Source: a virus. From it: a stretch of DNA of 64,000 nucleotides. The notes under the pieces were generated by a model that saw only the letters and a program-made list of their open reading frames with translations, was not told the DNA's origin and searched no databases. The translations under genes were made by a program, and so were the position numbers. Positions 48,220 to 58,330 of this stretch are shown here, piece after piece. The stretch's first letter is position 1. Every line of letters starts with the position of its first letter. The stretch is taken from the IMG/VR virus record IMGVR_UViG_3300034198_008895, positions 99,395 to 163,394 of that record; one strand, written 5' to 3'.

Positions 48220-48770
48220 AAGTCAGCTATAGTCTTTTCTCGTATATCTAATCTATTAAAGTTTGGAACAGTCTTAGCACTCTCAAGAGTAGCTCTGAAA
48301 CCGCTGTAATCGCTCTTATAATAGAGAATGTTAGGCGACGTAGGTCTACCTACCACCGCGTAATATATCTCTTTAGTTTCCATTTTAACGACAAAGTAAA
48401 CTTCATCTGTTAATAATAAACCAGGATCTATATCATCTAATTCAATATAAGTAAAGACATTACCATACTGATATACAAAATCAATTTGTAAGTCTTTCTT
48501 AATCTTTCCAAGTTCCATAAGTTCATGGAGTCTAGCCGGTGATAAATAAGAACTATAACCATAACCTAAGTCATTTGTTCTGATAAGGTATAAATTACTC
48601 TTAGGAAGAAATTTAACAACTTCAAAATTAGCTTTACTTATTTTATCTATAAGACTAGGAATTGTAAATGTGTCTACAAGTCTTCCTACTTTGTAATGAT
48701 TGTGTGTTAGCATTCGAGAAAAGACATTCGCAATATGCTTATCTTTATCTAAATCTTCTTTTGTAAACAT
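48213..48770 (-). CDS. unassigned protein
   Basis: A 185-residue alpha/beta protein. The ribosome site is weak (AGGAA at long spacing). It lies 67 bp upstream of the CheW-like gene, with a stem-loop between. It contains a Tyr/Gly-rich DLGYGYSSYL turn and a beta-rich middle. The function is unknown. Confidence 0.65.
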   Translation of the reverse strand: MFTKEDLDKDKHIANVFSRMLTHNHYKVGRLVDTFTIPSLIDKISKANFEVVKFLPKSNLYLIRTNDLGYGYSSYLSPARLHELMELGKIKKDLQIDFVYQYGNVFTYIELDDIDPGLLLTDEVYFVVKMETKEIYYAVVGRPTSPNILYYKSDYSGFRATLESAKTVPNFNRLDIREKTIADFI

Positions 48771-48828
48771 AGGAAGTCATGTTCCTTATGATAGTTCATA
48801 CAATAAGACTTATAGTAGAAAAAAAAAA

Positions 48829-48852
48829 AGAACCTGGAGTTAACCAGGTTCT
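48829..48852 (-). terminator. intrinsic terminator
   Basis: A 9-bp stem (AGAACCTGG and complement) with loop AGTTAA, followed by a long T-run on the minus strand, after the 97-residue gene. Confidence 0.88.
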
Positions 48853-48858
48853 TCTTAC

Positions 48859-49152
48859 TTAACATGTTCCAGCGACAGTTTCAAACTGTTTGTTCTGGCT
48901 ATTCCAAACATTATTGGGAGCACCAAAATCCGGAATAGGAAAGACTAGAGTTTTATCTATCACTTGGAAAACAATACAGTCGTCTTTATCGACAACCCTA
49001 ATTTCATAAACTTTTTCGATGTTACCATAAACAACCTCTTCAAACTTTGCGGTTGAATTAACCACAATAGGATTGTCATAAGTACCATCTTTATTCATTA
49101 AATAGGCATACACTTCACCTATTTCTATCTCAGGATGTTGGTTAGTTTCCAA
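48859..49152 (-). CDS. unassigned small beta-rich protein, TTG start
   Basis: A 97-residue acidic, beta-rich protein. The start is a TTG at 49152 because AGGAG lies 6-7 nt upstream and no ATG fits. It follows the UvsW-like helicase gene by 12 bp. The function is unknown. Confidence 0.65.
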   Translation of the reverse strand: METNQHPEIEIGEVYAYLMNKDGTYDNPIVVNSTAKFEEVVYGNIEKVYEIRVVDKDDCIVFQVIDKTLVFPIPDFGAPNNVWNSQNKQFETVAGTC

Positions 49153-49164
49153 AACTTTCTCCTA

Positions 49165-50682
49165 TTACAATCCAGCGGATGTTTGTCTTAAAGCGATATT
49201 AGCTACTCGTGGTTTGAATAGTTCCATACGCTTAAAATGATATTCTCTTTGCTTATTTATATTCTGTGCATAAATATACACATACTTAACATCTCTATCA
49301 GCAAGCTTTCTTAAACGACCAAGAATTTGGATGTTTGTAGGAGCTGAAGATATAGAAACCGTGTTAATAGCTACTCGAAGTCGAGGAATATCCAAAGCTG
49401 TACCAGCGGAGATAGGTGTAGAAACAATGATGTCACCACCTAACATATCCTCATAAGAATCTTCTTCACAGTAACGTCTTATCTTAAACTCAGGATAGAA
49501 ACTACGGAATGCATCTGCCAATCGAGTAGCCAAAGCAACTGTTGAAACAAACACAATAATTTTATCTCTATCTTGATAATCGTCAATATAATAATCATCC
49601 ACATTAGCTTTGATCATTCGAATATAACGTTTAAGCAAGTCATTGTTTCGTATGATACTTTGTTCAAAGGCTGTGTGAGAGTAATTATTAGATCCATAGT
49701 TCTTTGTTTTAATGTGTCTTATATATGTCTCTGGAATAGTGTAAGATACCGCATACACGTCGGTATATCGATCAAGCTCACCACCAGAATAAACACACTT
49801 ATTCGGATAAACAACCTTATGCATGCGAGCTACTAGGTTGTCATCAGACATTAATGTTGCAGACAAACCAATCTGGAACTTAACGTTGGTATAAATAAGG
49901 ATCTTAAAGATAGCGTGATAATGCTGATGAGTTTCATCAACCAACATTACACCAATACCTAATAGAGGGAACAGTTCTATTGGAGCGCAACCATACATAT
50001 CAATACAAAGCTGAGGATCTTCCTCGTACTGATTAATATACTCCTGCATGGTTCTACTTGAGAATATATAGTAGTTATTTTCAAGAGAGTCTGTTTTTGC
50101 CATTTCAATGACAGCAGCTAACGCTTTAGACCCTTGAACAACCATTACGTCAGTCGTAGCGGCATCGTGAATAGTTGCTATATCGGATACCCACTTTTCA
50201 ATATAGGTCGGAAGAATAACAATACCAAGACGTTGATTAATCTGACCAATAGTGTAAAGAGCTGTGAAAGTTTTACCTTTACCTGTTTGAATAGGAACAA
50301 GCTTACTCTTTATTGGATTATCAAGTAGAAACTCTACTACAGGAATTTGATAATCTCTTAGCTCCCATTGACTTCGAACAGTGAAATCACCAGGAATAAT
50401 TTTATATTCTCTATTATCAATTTTCTCGGTAGGAATAAGTTTATAATGTAAATCTTCTAAATAGTGAAAGAGATGTATAAACTGATTAGCGTGAAACATA
50501 AAGACTGGTTTGTCTTTTATAATTCCACCGAATATTTTATCATCACCAGCAGAATTTTGACTAAAACCTTTTTGCTGTCTTTGTGTATAGTGTTTTAATA
50601 AAAAGCTTTTAATATGGGCAATAAGCACATAATCATCTGTCTGGAGTTCAACAGACAGATTATAAAAGGTTAGCTTGAGCAT
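49165..50682 (-). CDS. superfamily 2 helicase, UvsW-like
   Basis: A 505-residue helicase. Residues 132-138 (QTGKGKT) are motif I, 249-252 (DETH) motif II, 274-276 (SAT) motif III, and the late block VSTPISAGTALD...QILGRLRKL gives motifs V and VI. T4 UvsW-type enzymes remodel forks and R-loops and help switch from origin to recombination-dependent replication. The N-terminal 100 residues are a family-specific extension. The promoter at 50765-50792 lies upstream. Confidence 0.85.
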   Translation of the reverse strand: MLKLTFYNLSVELQTDDYVLIAHIKSFLLKHYTQRQQKGFSQNSAGDDKIFGGIIKDKPVFMFHANQFIHLFHYLEDLHYKLIPTEKIDNREYKIIPGDFTVRSQWELRDYQIPVVEFLLDNPIKSKLVPIQTGKGKTFTALYTIGQINQRLGIVILPTYIEKWVSDIATIHDAATTDVMVVQGSKALAAVIEMAKTDSLENNYYIFSSRTMQEYINQYEEDPQLCIDMYGCAPIELFPLLGIGVMLVDETHQHYHAIFKILIYTNVKFQIGLSATLMSDDNLVARMHKVVYPNKCVYSGGELDRYTDVYAVSYTIPETYIRHIKTKNYGSNNYSHTAFEQSIIRNNDLLKRYIRMIKANVDDYYIDDYQDRDKIIVFVSTVALATRLADAFRSFYPEFKIRRYCEEDSYEDMLGGDIIVSTPISAGTALDIPRLRVAINTVSISSAPTNIQILGRLRKLADRDVKYVYIYAQNINKQREYHFKRMELFKPRVANIALRQTSAGL

Positions 50683-50764
50683 ACGCCAAATCCAAATATA
50701 AAATCAGCTTATTTAAATACCAGTAATAAATCACTTCGGACCTCATTGGACGATATGGTTACTT

Positions 50765-50792
50765 ACTATATATGCTATTCAAATATCTTTCG
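50765..50792 (-). promoter_or_regulatory. phage-type promoter (TATAGT subclass)
   Basis: On the minus strand a TAGCATATATAGT core with a poor -35 (CGAAAG) at 16-bp spacing. It drives the helicase gene and lies right after the terminator at 50813-50836. Confidence 0.68.
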
Positions 50793-50812
50793 ATGAAAAG
50801 AAAAAAAGAAAG

Positions 50813-50836
50813 CCAGGGGAGATTACTCTCCCCTGG
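50813..50836 (-). terminator. intrinsic terminator
   Basis: A 10-bp stem (CCAGGGGAGA and complement) followed by TTTCTTTTTTTC on the minus strand, after the RNA polymerase beta' gene. Confidence 0.88.
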
Positions 50837-50840
50837 TCTT

Positions 50841-52769
50841 CTACTTCACAATTGCTTGTGGTGTAAACAACACATCCATAGGGTGTCCCATACGGTTGAC
50901 GTTGCTAAACATAACTGATGCATTAGACATCAGTTCTTTAGACTGCTCTTCAAAGATCAACAACTGAGAAAGACTGCGATGCCTAAACAGCACAGACTTT
51001 TGTTCACAGTGCGGGTGCACTGAGTTACGACCCAGTCGATAGTTCTTGTTATAAGCATTATAAGTTGTCGTTGCATAGATCATGACCTGGAGAATCGAGA
51101 AGTTACACTTGAACTGATCGATGATATGCATAAACAAATTGTTAAGCTTTTCATAAGGGTCATCAACTTTATCTTTATTTGTTTCGATAATGCTGGTGAT
51201 CTTATTTACAAAGGAGATGATATTACCTTCCTTAAGCGGGTTATTAAATACGGCTAACTCTTTATTGAAAGCATCTAATGGAATAACAAAGTTACCACGG
51301 GCATCAGATTCTAACTTAGAGTTTTTGATATGTTCGAGCAAAGCTTTAGTAATGATCGAAGTACGATCACGATAAGAGATATCAATCGTTTCGACGATAG
51401 GAGTCTTATGCTTGGTATCCTTGATGATAATTTCTTCCAACTCACCAATCTTATTCAGTGCGATATTAGTGTGCTGGATATTCAATACGTCAATCAGTTT
51501 ACTCAAACGAGAGTTAGGCAATACCATCACCATACCTGTCAAATCAAGTTCTTTATTGAAGTAGATATTGTTTTCATCGTCAGTATAGAAATACTTGTTA
51601 GCATTGCCTTCAAGTTTAATTGCTGACTTCTTAACACTGTGCGTTAAGTGTTTAGTTGATAGAATAGTCTGTGTTGACTTCTCCATCAGGTATGACGTCA
51701 TGATATAGCCAAGGTTACTGTTCTCTTTGAAGTTCTCAGAGATCTTACCCAGACAAGTTGTACAGATTTCATGCGCAACTGTGTGACGACAACCTAATGC
51801 AGTTCTAAGCTTAATAACCGAACCAAGAAGATGTGACTCATTACCACGAAGCCAATCAACAGATCCATCTTCTTTAAGATAGTAAATACCCTTGAGATTA
51901 TCAAGGACTGATTGTGTAATAAACATATCCATGAATTCTGTACTACCGCAGTCACCATTGACAACATTGCGGACAGACATGGTTAACAACTGAATACGAC
52001 GCGATGCATACTCAGATGTCTTAATATGTGTATCATTAGCATTAAGAGACTTAGCAGCTGTACGAGACTCTGCCATAATCTCAAACAAGTTCCCCATACC
52101 ACGAATGAAACCATTAGTAATGGGTTGCTTGAACACTGTACGATCCAGATCAGTTACGAAACCACGAGGACCGATACATTGGTTAGCTTGGTTTTCATTA
52201 ATAGACTTGGAACGATAAGCTTTAACAAAACGATTGTCAGGATTCATCGTCTGCATTGCTTGCTTTGTCATTTTATAAGCACGATCAATGTGCTCTGGTG
52301 TAGGTTTCAGATTACTCTGAATATCATTGATTGTAGGATGTTTAATAACCTCAACAAAGTCAGTGGCGTCGATACCAGATACATACGGAGACACCATTGT
52401 TACAACTTCATTACGAATAAGGTTAACAATCTTCATCACCATACGCAACAAGTTTTCTTTGCTGGAATAAGAGTGTAAGTTGTTATACTCACAAATGTGT
52501 TTGAAGATAGTTTCTAATAAACGAATATGAGTATCAGCATTGTAATACTCATTGTTCATAATGTACTTGCAGTCACAAGTGCTAATGATCGGTGTGTTTG
52601 GAAATAGATGGAAAAGTTCCCAAGCATAACGATTAAACACTAACTGCTTTTTTGTTTGCTCAACTTCGACACCATCTTCATACACAACAAGAAATGGAAC
52701 TTCCGGAAGATTCCAGATGTCCATCCTTGGAATGCTGAATAGGTTTCTGACTAACGTTTTTTCTGTCAT
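50841..52769 (-). CDS. RNA polymerase beta' C-terminal part
   Basis: A 642-residue protein. Residues 199-230 (IGPRGFVTDLDRTV...ITNGF) and 232-265 (SRTAAKSLNANDTHIKTSEY) align with the beta' region before and through the bridge helix, followed by DCGST. Cys327, 336 and 339 occupy the zinc-like GVCxxC region, and 366-378 (TQTILSTKHLTHS) match the TQLTMRTFH trigger helix. About 260 more residues continue the C-terminal domain. The catalytic NADFDGD segment is absent and must lie in another gene. It lies 2 bp after the beta gene, whose end contains its ribosome site. Confidence 0.87.
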   Translation of the reverse strand: MTEKTLVRNLFSIPRMDIWNLPEVPFLVVYEDGVEVEQTKKQLVFNRYAWELFHLFPNTPIISTCDCKYIMNNEYYNADTHIRLLETIFKHICEYNNLHSYSSKENLLRMVMKIVNLIRNEVVTMVSPYVSGIDATDFVEVIKHPTINDIQSNLKPTPEHIDRAYKMTKQAMQTMNPDNRFVKAYRSKSINENQANQCIGPRGFVTDLDRTVFKQPITNGFIRGMGNLFEIMAESRTAAKSLNANDTHIKTSEYASRRIQLLTMSVRNVVNGDCGSTEFMDMFITQSVLDNLKGIYYLKEDGSVDWLRGNESHLLGSVIKLRTALGCRHTVAHEICTTCLGKISENFKENSNLGYIMTSYLMEKSTQTILSTKHLTHSVKKSAIKLEGNANKYFYTDDENNIYFNKELDLTGMVMVLPNSRLSKLIDVLNIQHTNIALNKIGELEEIIIKDTKHKTPIVETIDISYRDRTSIITKALLEHIKNSKLESDARGNFVIPLDAFNKELAVFNNPLKEGNIISFVNKITSIIETNKDKVDDPYEKLNNLFMHIIDQFKCNFSILQVMIYATTTYNAYNKNYRLGRNSVHPHCEQKSVLFRHRSLSQLLIFEEQSKELMSNASVMFSNVNRMGHPMDVLFTPQAIVK

Positions 52770-52771
52770 TC

Positions 52772-54838
52772 TTATTCCTCGAAGCCTAACTCAATACCAT
52801 TGGCATTAAAGATATGTTGCAAGATTGCCAATGATTTTGTGTTACCGTATTCAACAATGGAGCGATCGATGTTAAAGCTTGGATCAAACGCTTGAGGACT
52901 TTCAAGAATGTGCTTGATCAAGAACTTATGAGATAGTGGATTCAAATTGATATCGAACATATCTGCAACCATCTCTGGGTTAGCCAGAGCTGCTTCGATT
53001 CGAACCTCGGTTTCACCCATGGTCTTAGTCGGAGTCAGAGAGTGCGGATACTTGAACTTATCGTAGTTGGTTCCTTTGATCGGGAAACCAAAATTGTTCA
53101 CCTTACTGGAGCTAACGGCAGAATACGAATTACCGATCTTTTCCAGCAACATGAAATATAGCTGACCAACACGAATGTTTTCAACAGTTTCAACTGTTCT
53201 TCCGAGTTCATCAACATAAGTAACTTTGTCATTCAGAGGTTTATACTCTGTCTGCTCAATATTATCAATCACATCTGTGATGTTGTATTCGTTGTCAGTT
53301 GGATAAAAGATCTGAAGATGTTTAGTTGCAACTTCAACCAAGAGGTTATGAAGAGACTCTTGATCAAGGCTATCAATAAACTCAACCATGTCAGGATTGA
53401 TTAGCGCATACAAACCACGCATATAGGTATAGAAGTATTGCAGATCTTCTTTAGTAACTTTATGCAAGAAGTCTTTACCATGTTTGCATGTAAAGAACGA
53501 AATCAACCGTTGACGATTGTCTCGACTAAGTGCACCAAGATAAGCTTCATAAGCACGACCCAAGTTCATACGAGAAATGGTTGCCGCGCTATCTGTAATG
53601 ATTTCAACGCGATTACCATTCTTATCGATAGGCATCATTTCGTCAGGAAGGATCTTACAGATAACACCCTTAGCAGCATGGATGTCAGTCAGCTTGAAAC
53701 CTTCTTTAGGTTCAATCGTAGAGATCGTTGTAATCTCGATACGATATTGATCAATAGGAAGCTTGCGATAGCAAAGCTTATTCTTATTGGAAGTGACTGA
53801 GTTGATTTTGATCTCACAGTCAGAAATGAAACGATGGAGACGTGGAGTAATACGAACTGCGTCAGTCGTACCATACATCGTCTTCTTTTCATTGAGAAGC
53901 TGATAGAACTTATTAACCACATTGGTGTAATAGTTGATAAGCATTGCTGCGTATTCATCAAGCTGTTGAGTCATCTTACTACTAAACTCTTGCTTGTTAT
54001 AGTTACCACGAATAATCTTGATGTCGAGAACCTTAGAGTTCGGATTGACATAGATGAGGTTATCGAACGTGATATCAACTTCAGAGATGTTGGTGTCATT
54101 CAAATCAGATACGCTGAACCAGTCATTGCGATCACGAAGGGCACACAACAGACCATCTTCACGAACACGTTCACCGATGTTAGGTAAGAACTTGAATATT
54201 TCTTTATTACCATAGAGGTTAACTGGTAACGTATCTTTGGTAATATTGATAACGCGCTTAACGATCGAATTAAACTTAGCGCGTTTAACAAAGCTTTCAG
54301 AAACCACAAAGCCGTCTTCAGATACAGATGGATGTGACATGAACGCCATGTTAACATTAAGACCATAATTGTAAGCACCTTCCTCACCATAACTATCAGT
54401 CTTGGCAAGAATAGTACCTTTAGGAATAACGGAGTTAAAGGAGAGACCCGTCATTGCCTCTGTCGGTTTCAAACGGTAACCGAAGAAAGTGTGCGATGTC
54501 TTAAATGTGTCGACATCGATGAAGTCAATAAAGATCTGACCATTCTCTTCATACTCAGCCAAGATAGTGTATGTAGGAACATCACCACCAGCGGCTTCAC
54601 GATAACGAGGAACGATAGCTTTGATAACATAATCGTGATCAGCTCGTACATCATTGATGTACTTACCGAGTTCATATTCAATACCAGACTTAACAACCTT
54701 TTCATCGGGAGTCAAGAGCGGCAGGTGTGCAGAAAAGTGACTGAAGTCCATAACTGCACGTGGACTGGATGTATTAGCAATAAATGAATTAATAGCCGCA
54801 GTTCCTACGAACTCTGGCTTGATCTCGGTTTTTCCCAT
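52772..54838 (-). CDS. RNA polymerase beta C-terminal part
   Basis: A 688-residue protein. Near residues 158-185 NYGLNVNMAFMSH..VSEDGFVVSES matches the LGxNVxVAFMxWxGYNxEDA block. Near 376-420 a DIHAAKGVICKILPDEMMP block and SRMNLGRAYE match the KGxxSxIxPxEDMP and PSRMNxGQxxE blocks. VGQLYFMLLEKI and TMGETEVRIEAAL near the end match VGxxYxxKLxH and GGQRxGEMEVWA. It is therefore the catalytic C-terminal half of beta; the N-terminal half is not recognisable in this window. AAGGAG precedes the ATG. Confidence 0.88.
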   Translation of the reverse strand: MGKTEIKPEFVGTAAINSFIANTSSPRAVMDFSHFSAHLPLLTPDEKVVKSGIEYELGKYINDVRADHDYVIKAIVPRYREAAGGDVPTYTILAEYEENGQIFIDFIDVDTFKTSHTFFGYRLKPTEAMTGLSFNSVIPKGTILAKTDSYGEEGAYNYGLNVNMAFMSHPSVSEDGFVVSESFVKRAKFNSIVKRVINITKDTLPVNLYGNKEIFKFLPNIGERVREDGLLCALRDRNDWFSVSDLNDTNISEVDITFDNLIYVNPNSKVLDIKIIRGNYNKQEFSSKMTQQLDEYAAMLINYYTNVVNKFYQLLNEKKTMYGTTDAVRITPRLHRFISDCEIKINSVTSNKNKLCYRKLPIDQYRIEITTISTIEPKEGFKLTDIHAAKGVICKILPDEMMPIDKNGNRVEIITDSAATISRMNLGRAYEAYLGALSRDNRQRLISFFTCKHGKDFLHKVTKEDLQYFYTYMRGLYALINPDMVEFIDSLDQESLHNLLVEVATKHLQIFYPTDNEYNITDVIDNIEQTEYKPLNDKVTYVDELGRTVETVENIRVGQLYFMLLEKIGNSYSAVSSSKVNNFGFPIKGTNYDKFKYPHSLTPTKTMGETEVRIEAALANPEMVADMFDINLNPLSHKFLIKHILESPQAFDPSFNIDRSIVEYGNTKSLAILQHIFNANGIELGFEE

Positions 54839-54903
54839 CCATATCTCCTTTTTGAATCAGCCGATTGATTACAAAATTAAAAAACTAATCTCTATACACA
54901 CAT

Positions 54904-54931
54904 ACTATATATGATATTAATATTTCTTCCG
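54904..54931 (-). promoter_or_regulatory. phage-type promoter (TATAGT subclass)
   Basis: On the minus strand an ATCATATATAGT core with a poor -35 (CGGAAG) at 16-bp spacing, 66 bp ahead of the RNA polymerase beta gene. Confidence 0.68.
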
Positions 54932-54969
54932 AAGTAGTTATGATTTGACTAACGATGAGGAACACTCAC

Positions 54970-55266
54970 ATGCTAGAAACATTACAAGTAAATGATTACA
55001 AATTTCCCAATTTTGTTAATCTAAACGACAATCTACTATATTTGGATTTTATTGATTTATCGTATAATTTTAATGAAGTTTCGGTTCTTCCTGATGTTGC
55101 TTTAAGATATAAAGGAAACCTGTTTGGTCTATTTAACGAGATGGGTGTTTCTACTAATCTTTATGTTTTTATGATGTACATCAATGGTTATGTATCTCCT
55201 ACAGACTTTGATGGTAAAAGATACGTATTTAAACAAGCTATTAAACCACAAGTACCTATTAGTTAA
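54970..55266 (+). CDS. unassigned small protein
   Basis: A 98-residue protein; the ATG at 54970 follows GAGGAA, so the frame beginning inside that site is rejected. It is beta-rich in the first half with many Leu, Asp and Asn. It is divergent from the RNA polymerase genes. The function is unknown. Confidence 0.66.
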   Translation: MLETLQVNDYKFPNFVNLNDNLLYLDFIDLSYNFNEVSVLPDVALRYKGNLFGLFNEMGVSTNLYVFMMYINGYVSPTDFDGKRYVFKQAIKPQVPIS

Positions 55267-55278
55267 CAAAAAAAGAAT

Positions 55279-55304
55279 ACACCAGAGGGAGAACCCTCTG
55301 GTGT
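55279..55304. terminator. bidirectional intrinsic terminator
   Basis: An 11-bp stem (ACACCAGAGGG and complement) with flanking A and T runs between convergent genes ending at 55266 and 55315. Confidence 0.88.
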
Positions 55305-55314
55305 TTCTTATTAC

Positions 55315-56850
55315 TTACCGTCCACTGAACATTGGATTAGGTGTAATACCACCACCACCCATTTGCATTCCCATTCCAGTGTCCATCGTCATACCACCAT
55401 GCATAGGCATCATAGTAGTCATGGGCATCATAGTAGCCATTTGCATAGGCATCATACCACCATGCATCGGCATTTGATTAGCCATGGGGATCATGTTACC
55501 CTGCATAGGTACCTGATAAGGAACCCAACCGGTAGGTGTTTGCATCATAGGTCCTTGTGGCGTCATAACAACACCAGGAGGCAATTGCGTGCCCTGAGGC
55601 ATATTAGCACGCATAGTTTCTTGAACAGCCCAAGATGGTAACTGGAACTGTTGCTGTTGTGGCATATTCATTCCAGGAATCATACCAGGTATCATGGCTG
55701 GAGCCATACCAGGCATCATACTTACAGGAGAATTCGGCATCGTCAAGTTACCCTTGATAATGTCTTCAGCAGACAAGGCTTGGGGTTGTTGAGGTTGCTG
55801 AACTTGCATCTGAGTCTGAACAGGTGGCTGAAACTGTTGTTGCTGAACCTGTGGAACAAACTCAGTCCTGGAAGGAACGGATTGTGATGCTTCTGCAATT
55901 GCTGCGCGACTTTCATCAATATGCAGTTTATGATTTTGAGATTCAATAGCGATATCCAGTTGATTGGGAATCAACCGAATCTCAGTTGCCATACCATACA
56001 GATCTTCCAGAGTTTTAACCCATTCAAGATCAGAATAGCAGTCCACCAGTTTCAGTGTAGGCTCTTTGAGTTCTTCCAGCAGATCACACAGTTCATTCAG
56101 TCGATCAGAAATCATGAAGCTGGTTTTAAGCAGGATATTCATATAACGGAATACCTTATTATCGGTACCTTCCGTGTATTTTACCTTGTCTGTAAAGTCA
56201 GGGAACAAGATGTTAAAGATGTTCGACAAAGCCAACAGATCTTTCTTCCGAAGCTTATAGCCAAACACCTTATATTCACGATCCTTTTCTTCCAGAGACT
56301 TAGCAATTTCATTAGCCGCGATGAAGTTGATTTTACCAATAGCACCGTACGGCGTGTCATTGATTTCACCATTCTTCTTGAGAAAGATATCGAACAAGAA
56401 AGCTTCAGAATTAATCTTCTTGCTCGCCCGCATTGTATGTGCAAAGTTCTCGATGAGAACCATGTCTGTCTCACCGATATTGCTGATAATATTGATCAGC
56501 TTGCTTGACTTGATCTTCTGCTGCATTTGGACATCAGAAGCAATCGTCATCAAGTTGATGATCATATAGCTAAGCTTGAGATTGAGTTCAAGTACAAGCC
56601 GTTTCTTATAGAAGTTAAAGACCGTATTTTCCGGACTTGTATAGTTCTCATTGAGCGGGTGGAAGACCAAACGCCCTTCAGGATTCTTCAGATTGTCGAA
56701 ATAGGGAAGCGTAAGACTCTTCCCGTCAATCGTAATAGGACCCAGGTCATGATTGATATTTTTGATAATTGCTTCGTCATAGGTCAATCCTGCGTATGTC
56801 AACATAGACAGGTAGAATTTTTCCATGACAGGGTGAAGTTGATGATTCAT
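55315..56850 (-). CDS. large protein with Met/Pro/Gln/Gly-rich C-terminal tail
   Basis: A 511-residue protein. Residues 1-330 are a helical domain of unknown family. From about 335 the sequence turns low complexity: Gln/Pro-rich stretches, then a Met-rich tail with repeated MPM, MIPGM and MHGGM units to the end. GAGGGG precedes the ATG. It lies in a run with two more large genes (to 59830). It could be a virion or polymerase-associated protein; neither is shown. Confidence 0.75.
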   Translation of the reverse strand: MNHQLHPVMEKFYLSMLTYAGLTYDEAIIKNINHDLGPITIDGKSLTLPYFDNLKNPEGRLVFHPLNENYTSPENTVFNFYKKRLVLELNLKLSYMIINLMTIASDVQMQQKIKSSKLINIISNIGETDMVLIENFAHTMRASKKINSEAFLFDIFLKKNGEINDTPYGAIGKINFIAANEIAKSLEEKDREYKVFGYKLRKKDLLALSNIFNILFPDFTDKVKYTEGTDNKVFRYMNILLKTSFMISDRLNELCDLLEELKEPTLKLVDCYSDLEWVKTLEDLYGMATEIRLIPNQLDIAIESQNHKLHIDESRAAIAEASQSVPSRTEFVPQVQQQQFQPPVQTQMQVQQPQQPQALSAEDIIKGNLTMPNSPVSMMPGMAPAMIPGMIPGMNMPQQQQFQLPSWAVQETMRANMPQGTQLPPGVVMTPQGPMMQTPTGWVPYQVPMQGNMIPMANQMPMHGGMMPMQMATMMPMTTMMPMHGGMTMDTGMGMQMGGGGITPNPMFSGR

Positions 56851-56859
56851 GATCCCCTC

Positions 56860-58311
56860 TTAGTAGTAAGATTGTGGTGCATTGTGTTTGGAGGTCAGAC
56901 TATCGATAACAGTGCCGAGCTGGAAACTCATATAGTCTACGGCTTGTTTGTCGATAGAGATAACCGGAGAGAAGAGGCTGTTAGCAAACGTCGGGATCGT
57001 GTACCAGTTAGCAGGCATACCTGCAAAGCTGAGATGGATCTTACTCGTACCTAACAAATCAATATAACCTTCAACGTGCATCGGGAGAATGCCGCCATTG
57101 GTTTCATTCAGGAAGATTTCCGTAATGAATTTTTCTTTAAAGATCTCCAGCAAGAAGCTGAATTCTTGTTCTTCCAGATTGATAAAGCTATTGAAGTTCG
57201 TTACAAACACTTCAGCAAGACCAGTCGGATTCGTCATATTTGACGCAGTAAAGAAGATCTTGTTGAAACCATACTTGGTTGCCAAGGACACAGAGTTCTC
57301 AATCAGGCTGTATGCCTTCAGGGTCACAGGGTCTTGACCATGCCAATAGTCGCCGACTTCTGGAGTCTGAGACATAGATGGATCAACATAATCCTTCGTG
57401 ATATTGTAAACTTTGAAACGATTATAGATCGTGGGATCAACGTTCATCAGTGTCTGGAAGTTGAAGAATTCACGAACAACCTTGAAACCAGCCATGCGAC
57501 TGATATACTTCAAGAAACGATTGTCGTTAATGCTCGGTTCCGGAAGACGTGCTTCGGGAGCCATACCGTTACTGATCTCGTAAGAATTGATAAAGATATC
57601 TTTGTTCTTGGCATCATGCATGCCATGAGTCAGAATCTTTGACAGATATTCAGTCGTGATATTGTTATCAACGCTAGAAGACAGAGCCTTTGTATCAACA
57701 GAGTTCATGTAGCTACCCATGTATTGCGAGACCATGGATTGATCATTGATAAACTGTTGCATGTTGAGCAGATTAATGTTTTCCAAGACATCGCTCGGAC
57801 GCTGAGTAAACAGCTCATTAAATCCGCCATTGAAGAATACGTTATAGATGCGATAGAGCTTTTCCTTACGGATAACACCCATCGGAGTCTGCAACGTCAT
57901 CGTAGTTGTTTCGATAACGTTGTTGATATAATGAATCAGATTAGGATCGATGTGACCAGTATTAGTGATACCGTCATGTTCAGTATAACCCTGAATATAG
58001 CTATTGATTTCACCACCGACTGGATCGATAGTACGGATTTTCAACATGAAGATAAACTTCCGTGTAGAAACCCAATCATTATTACACATCGACATATAAC
58101 CAGCCGCATTCGGCTGAATAATTTCACCAGCAAGACCATTCACAATGTTGGGAGTGATCTTACCAGCTTTAGTGTCATACAGCCGTTCAGAGATCTGATC
58201 GATCGCTGCGGCGGAAGGATTCACCATGTACGGATGATTGTACATGGGCATATAGTTTCCAGTTGGAATATATACCAACTCTTCAATCGAGAAATTCTCG
58301 CCGAAATTCAT
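56860..58311 (-). CDS. unassigned large protein
   Basis: A 483-residue mixed alpha/beta protein with AAAGG before the ATG. It lies 10 bp upstream of the 511-residue gene and 20 bp downstream of a 499-residue gene, and codon use in all three is similar and C-ending rich. No motif is recognised. Co-expression with adjacent RNA polymerase genes is possible but not shown, because a plus-strand gene intervenes. Confidence 0.73.
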   Translation of the reverse strand: MNFGENFSIEELVYIPTGNYMPMYNHPYMVNPSAAAIDQISERLYDTKAGKITPNIVNGLAGEIIQPNAAGYMSMCNNDWVSTRKFIFMLKIRTIDPVGGEINSYIQGYTEHDGITNTGHIDPNLIHYINNVIETTTMTLQTPMGVIRKEKLYRIYNVFFNGGFNELFTQRPSDVLENINLLNMQQFINDQSMVSQYMGSYMNSVDTKALSSSVDNNITTEYLSKILTHGMHDAKNKDIFINSYEISNGMAPEARLPEPSINDNRFLKYISRMAGFKVVREFFNFQTLMNVDPTIYNRFKVYNITKDYVDPSMSQTPEVGDYWHGQDPVTLKAYSLIENSVSLATKYGFNKIFFTASNMTNPTGLAEVFVTNFNSFINLEEQEFSFLLEIFKEKFITEIFLNETNGGILPMHVEGYIDLLGTSKIHLSFAGMPANWYTIPTFANSLFSPVISIDKQAVDYMSFQLGTVIDSLTSKHNAPQSYY

Positions 58312-58330
58312 TTGTCATTACCTTTCAAGG

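Noticed and set aside
55921-56508. Plus-strand frame of 195 codons inside the 511-residue gene
   Set aside because: No ribosome site, no promoter, and entirely within a convincing minus-strand gene with similar codon use to its neighbours.
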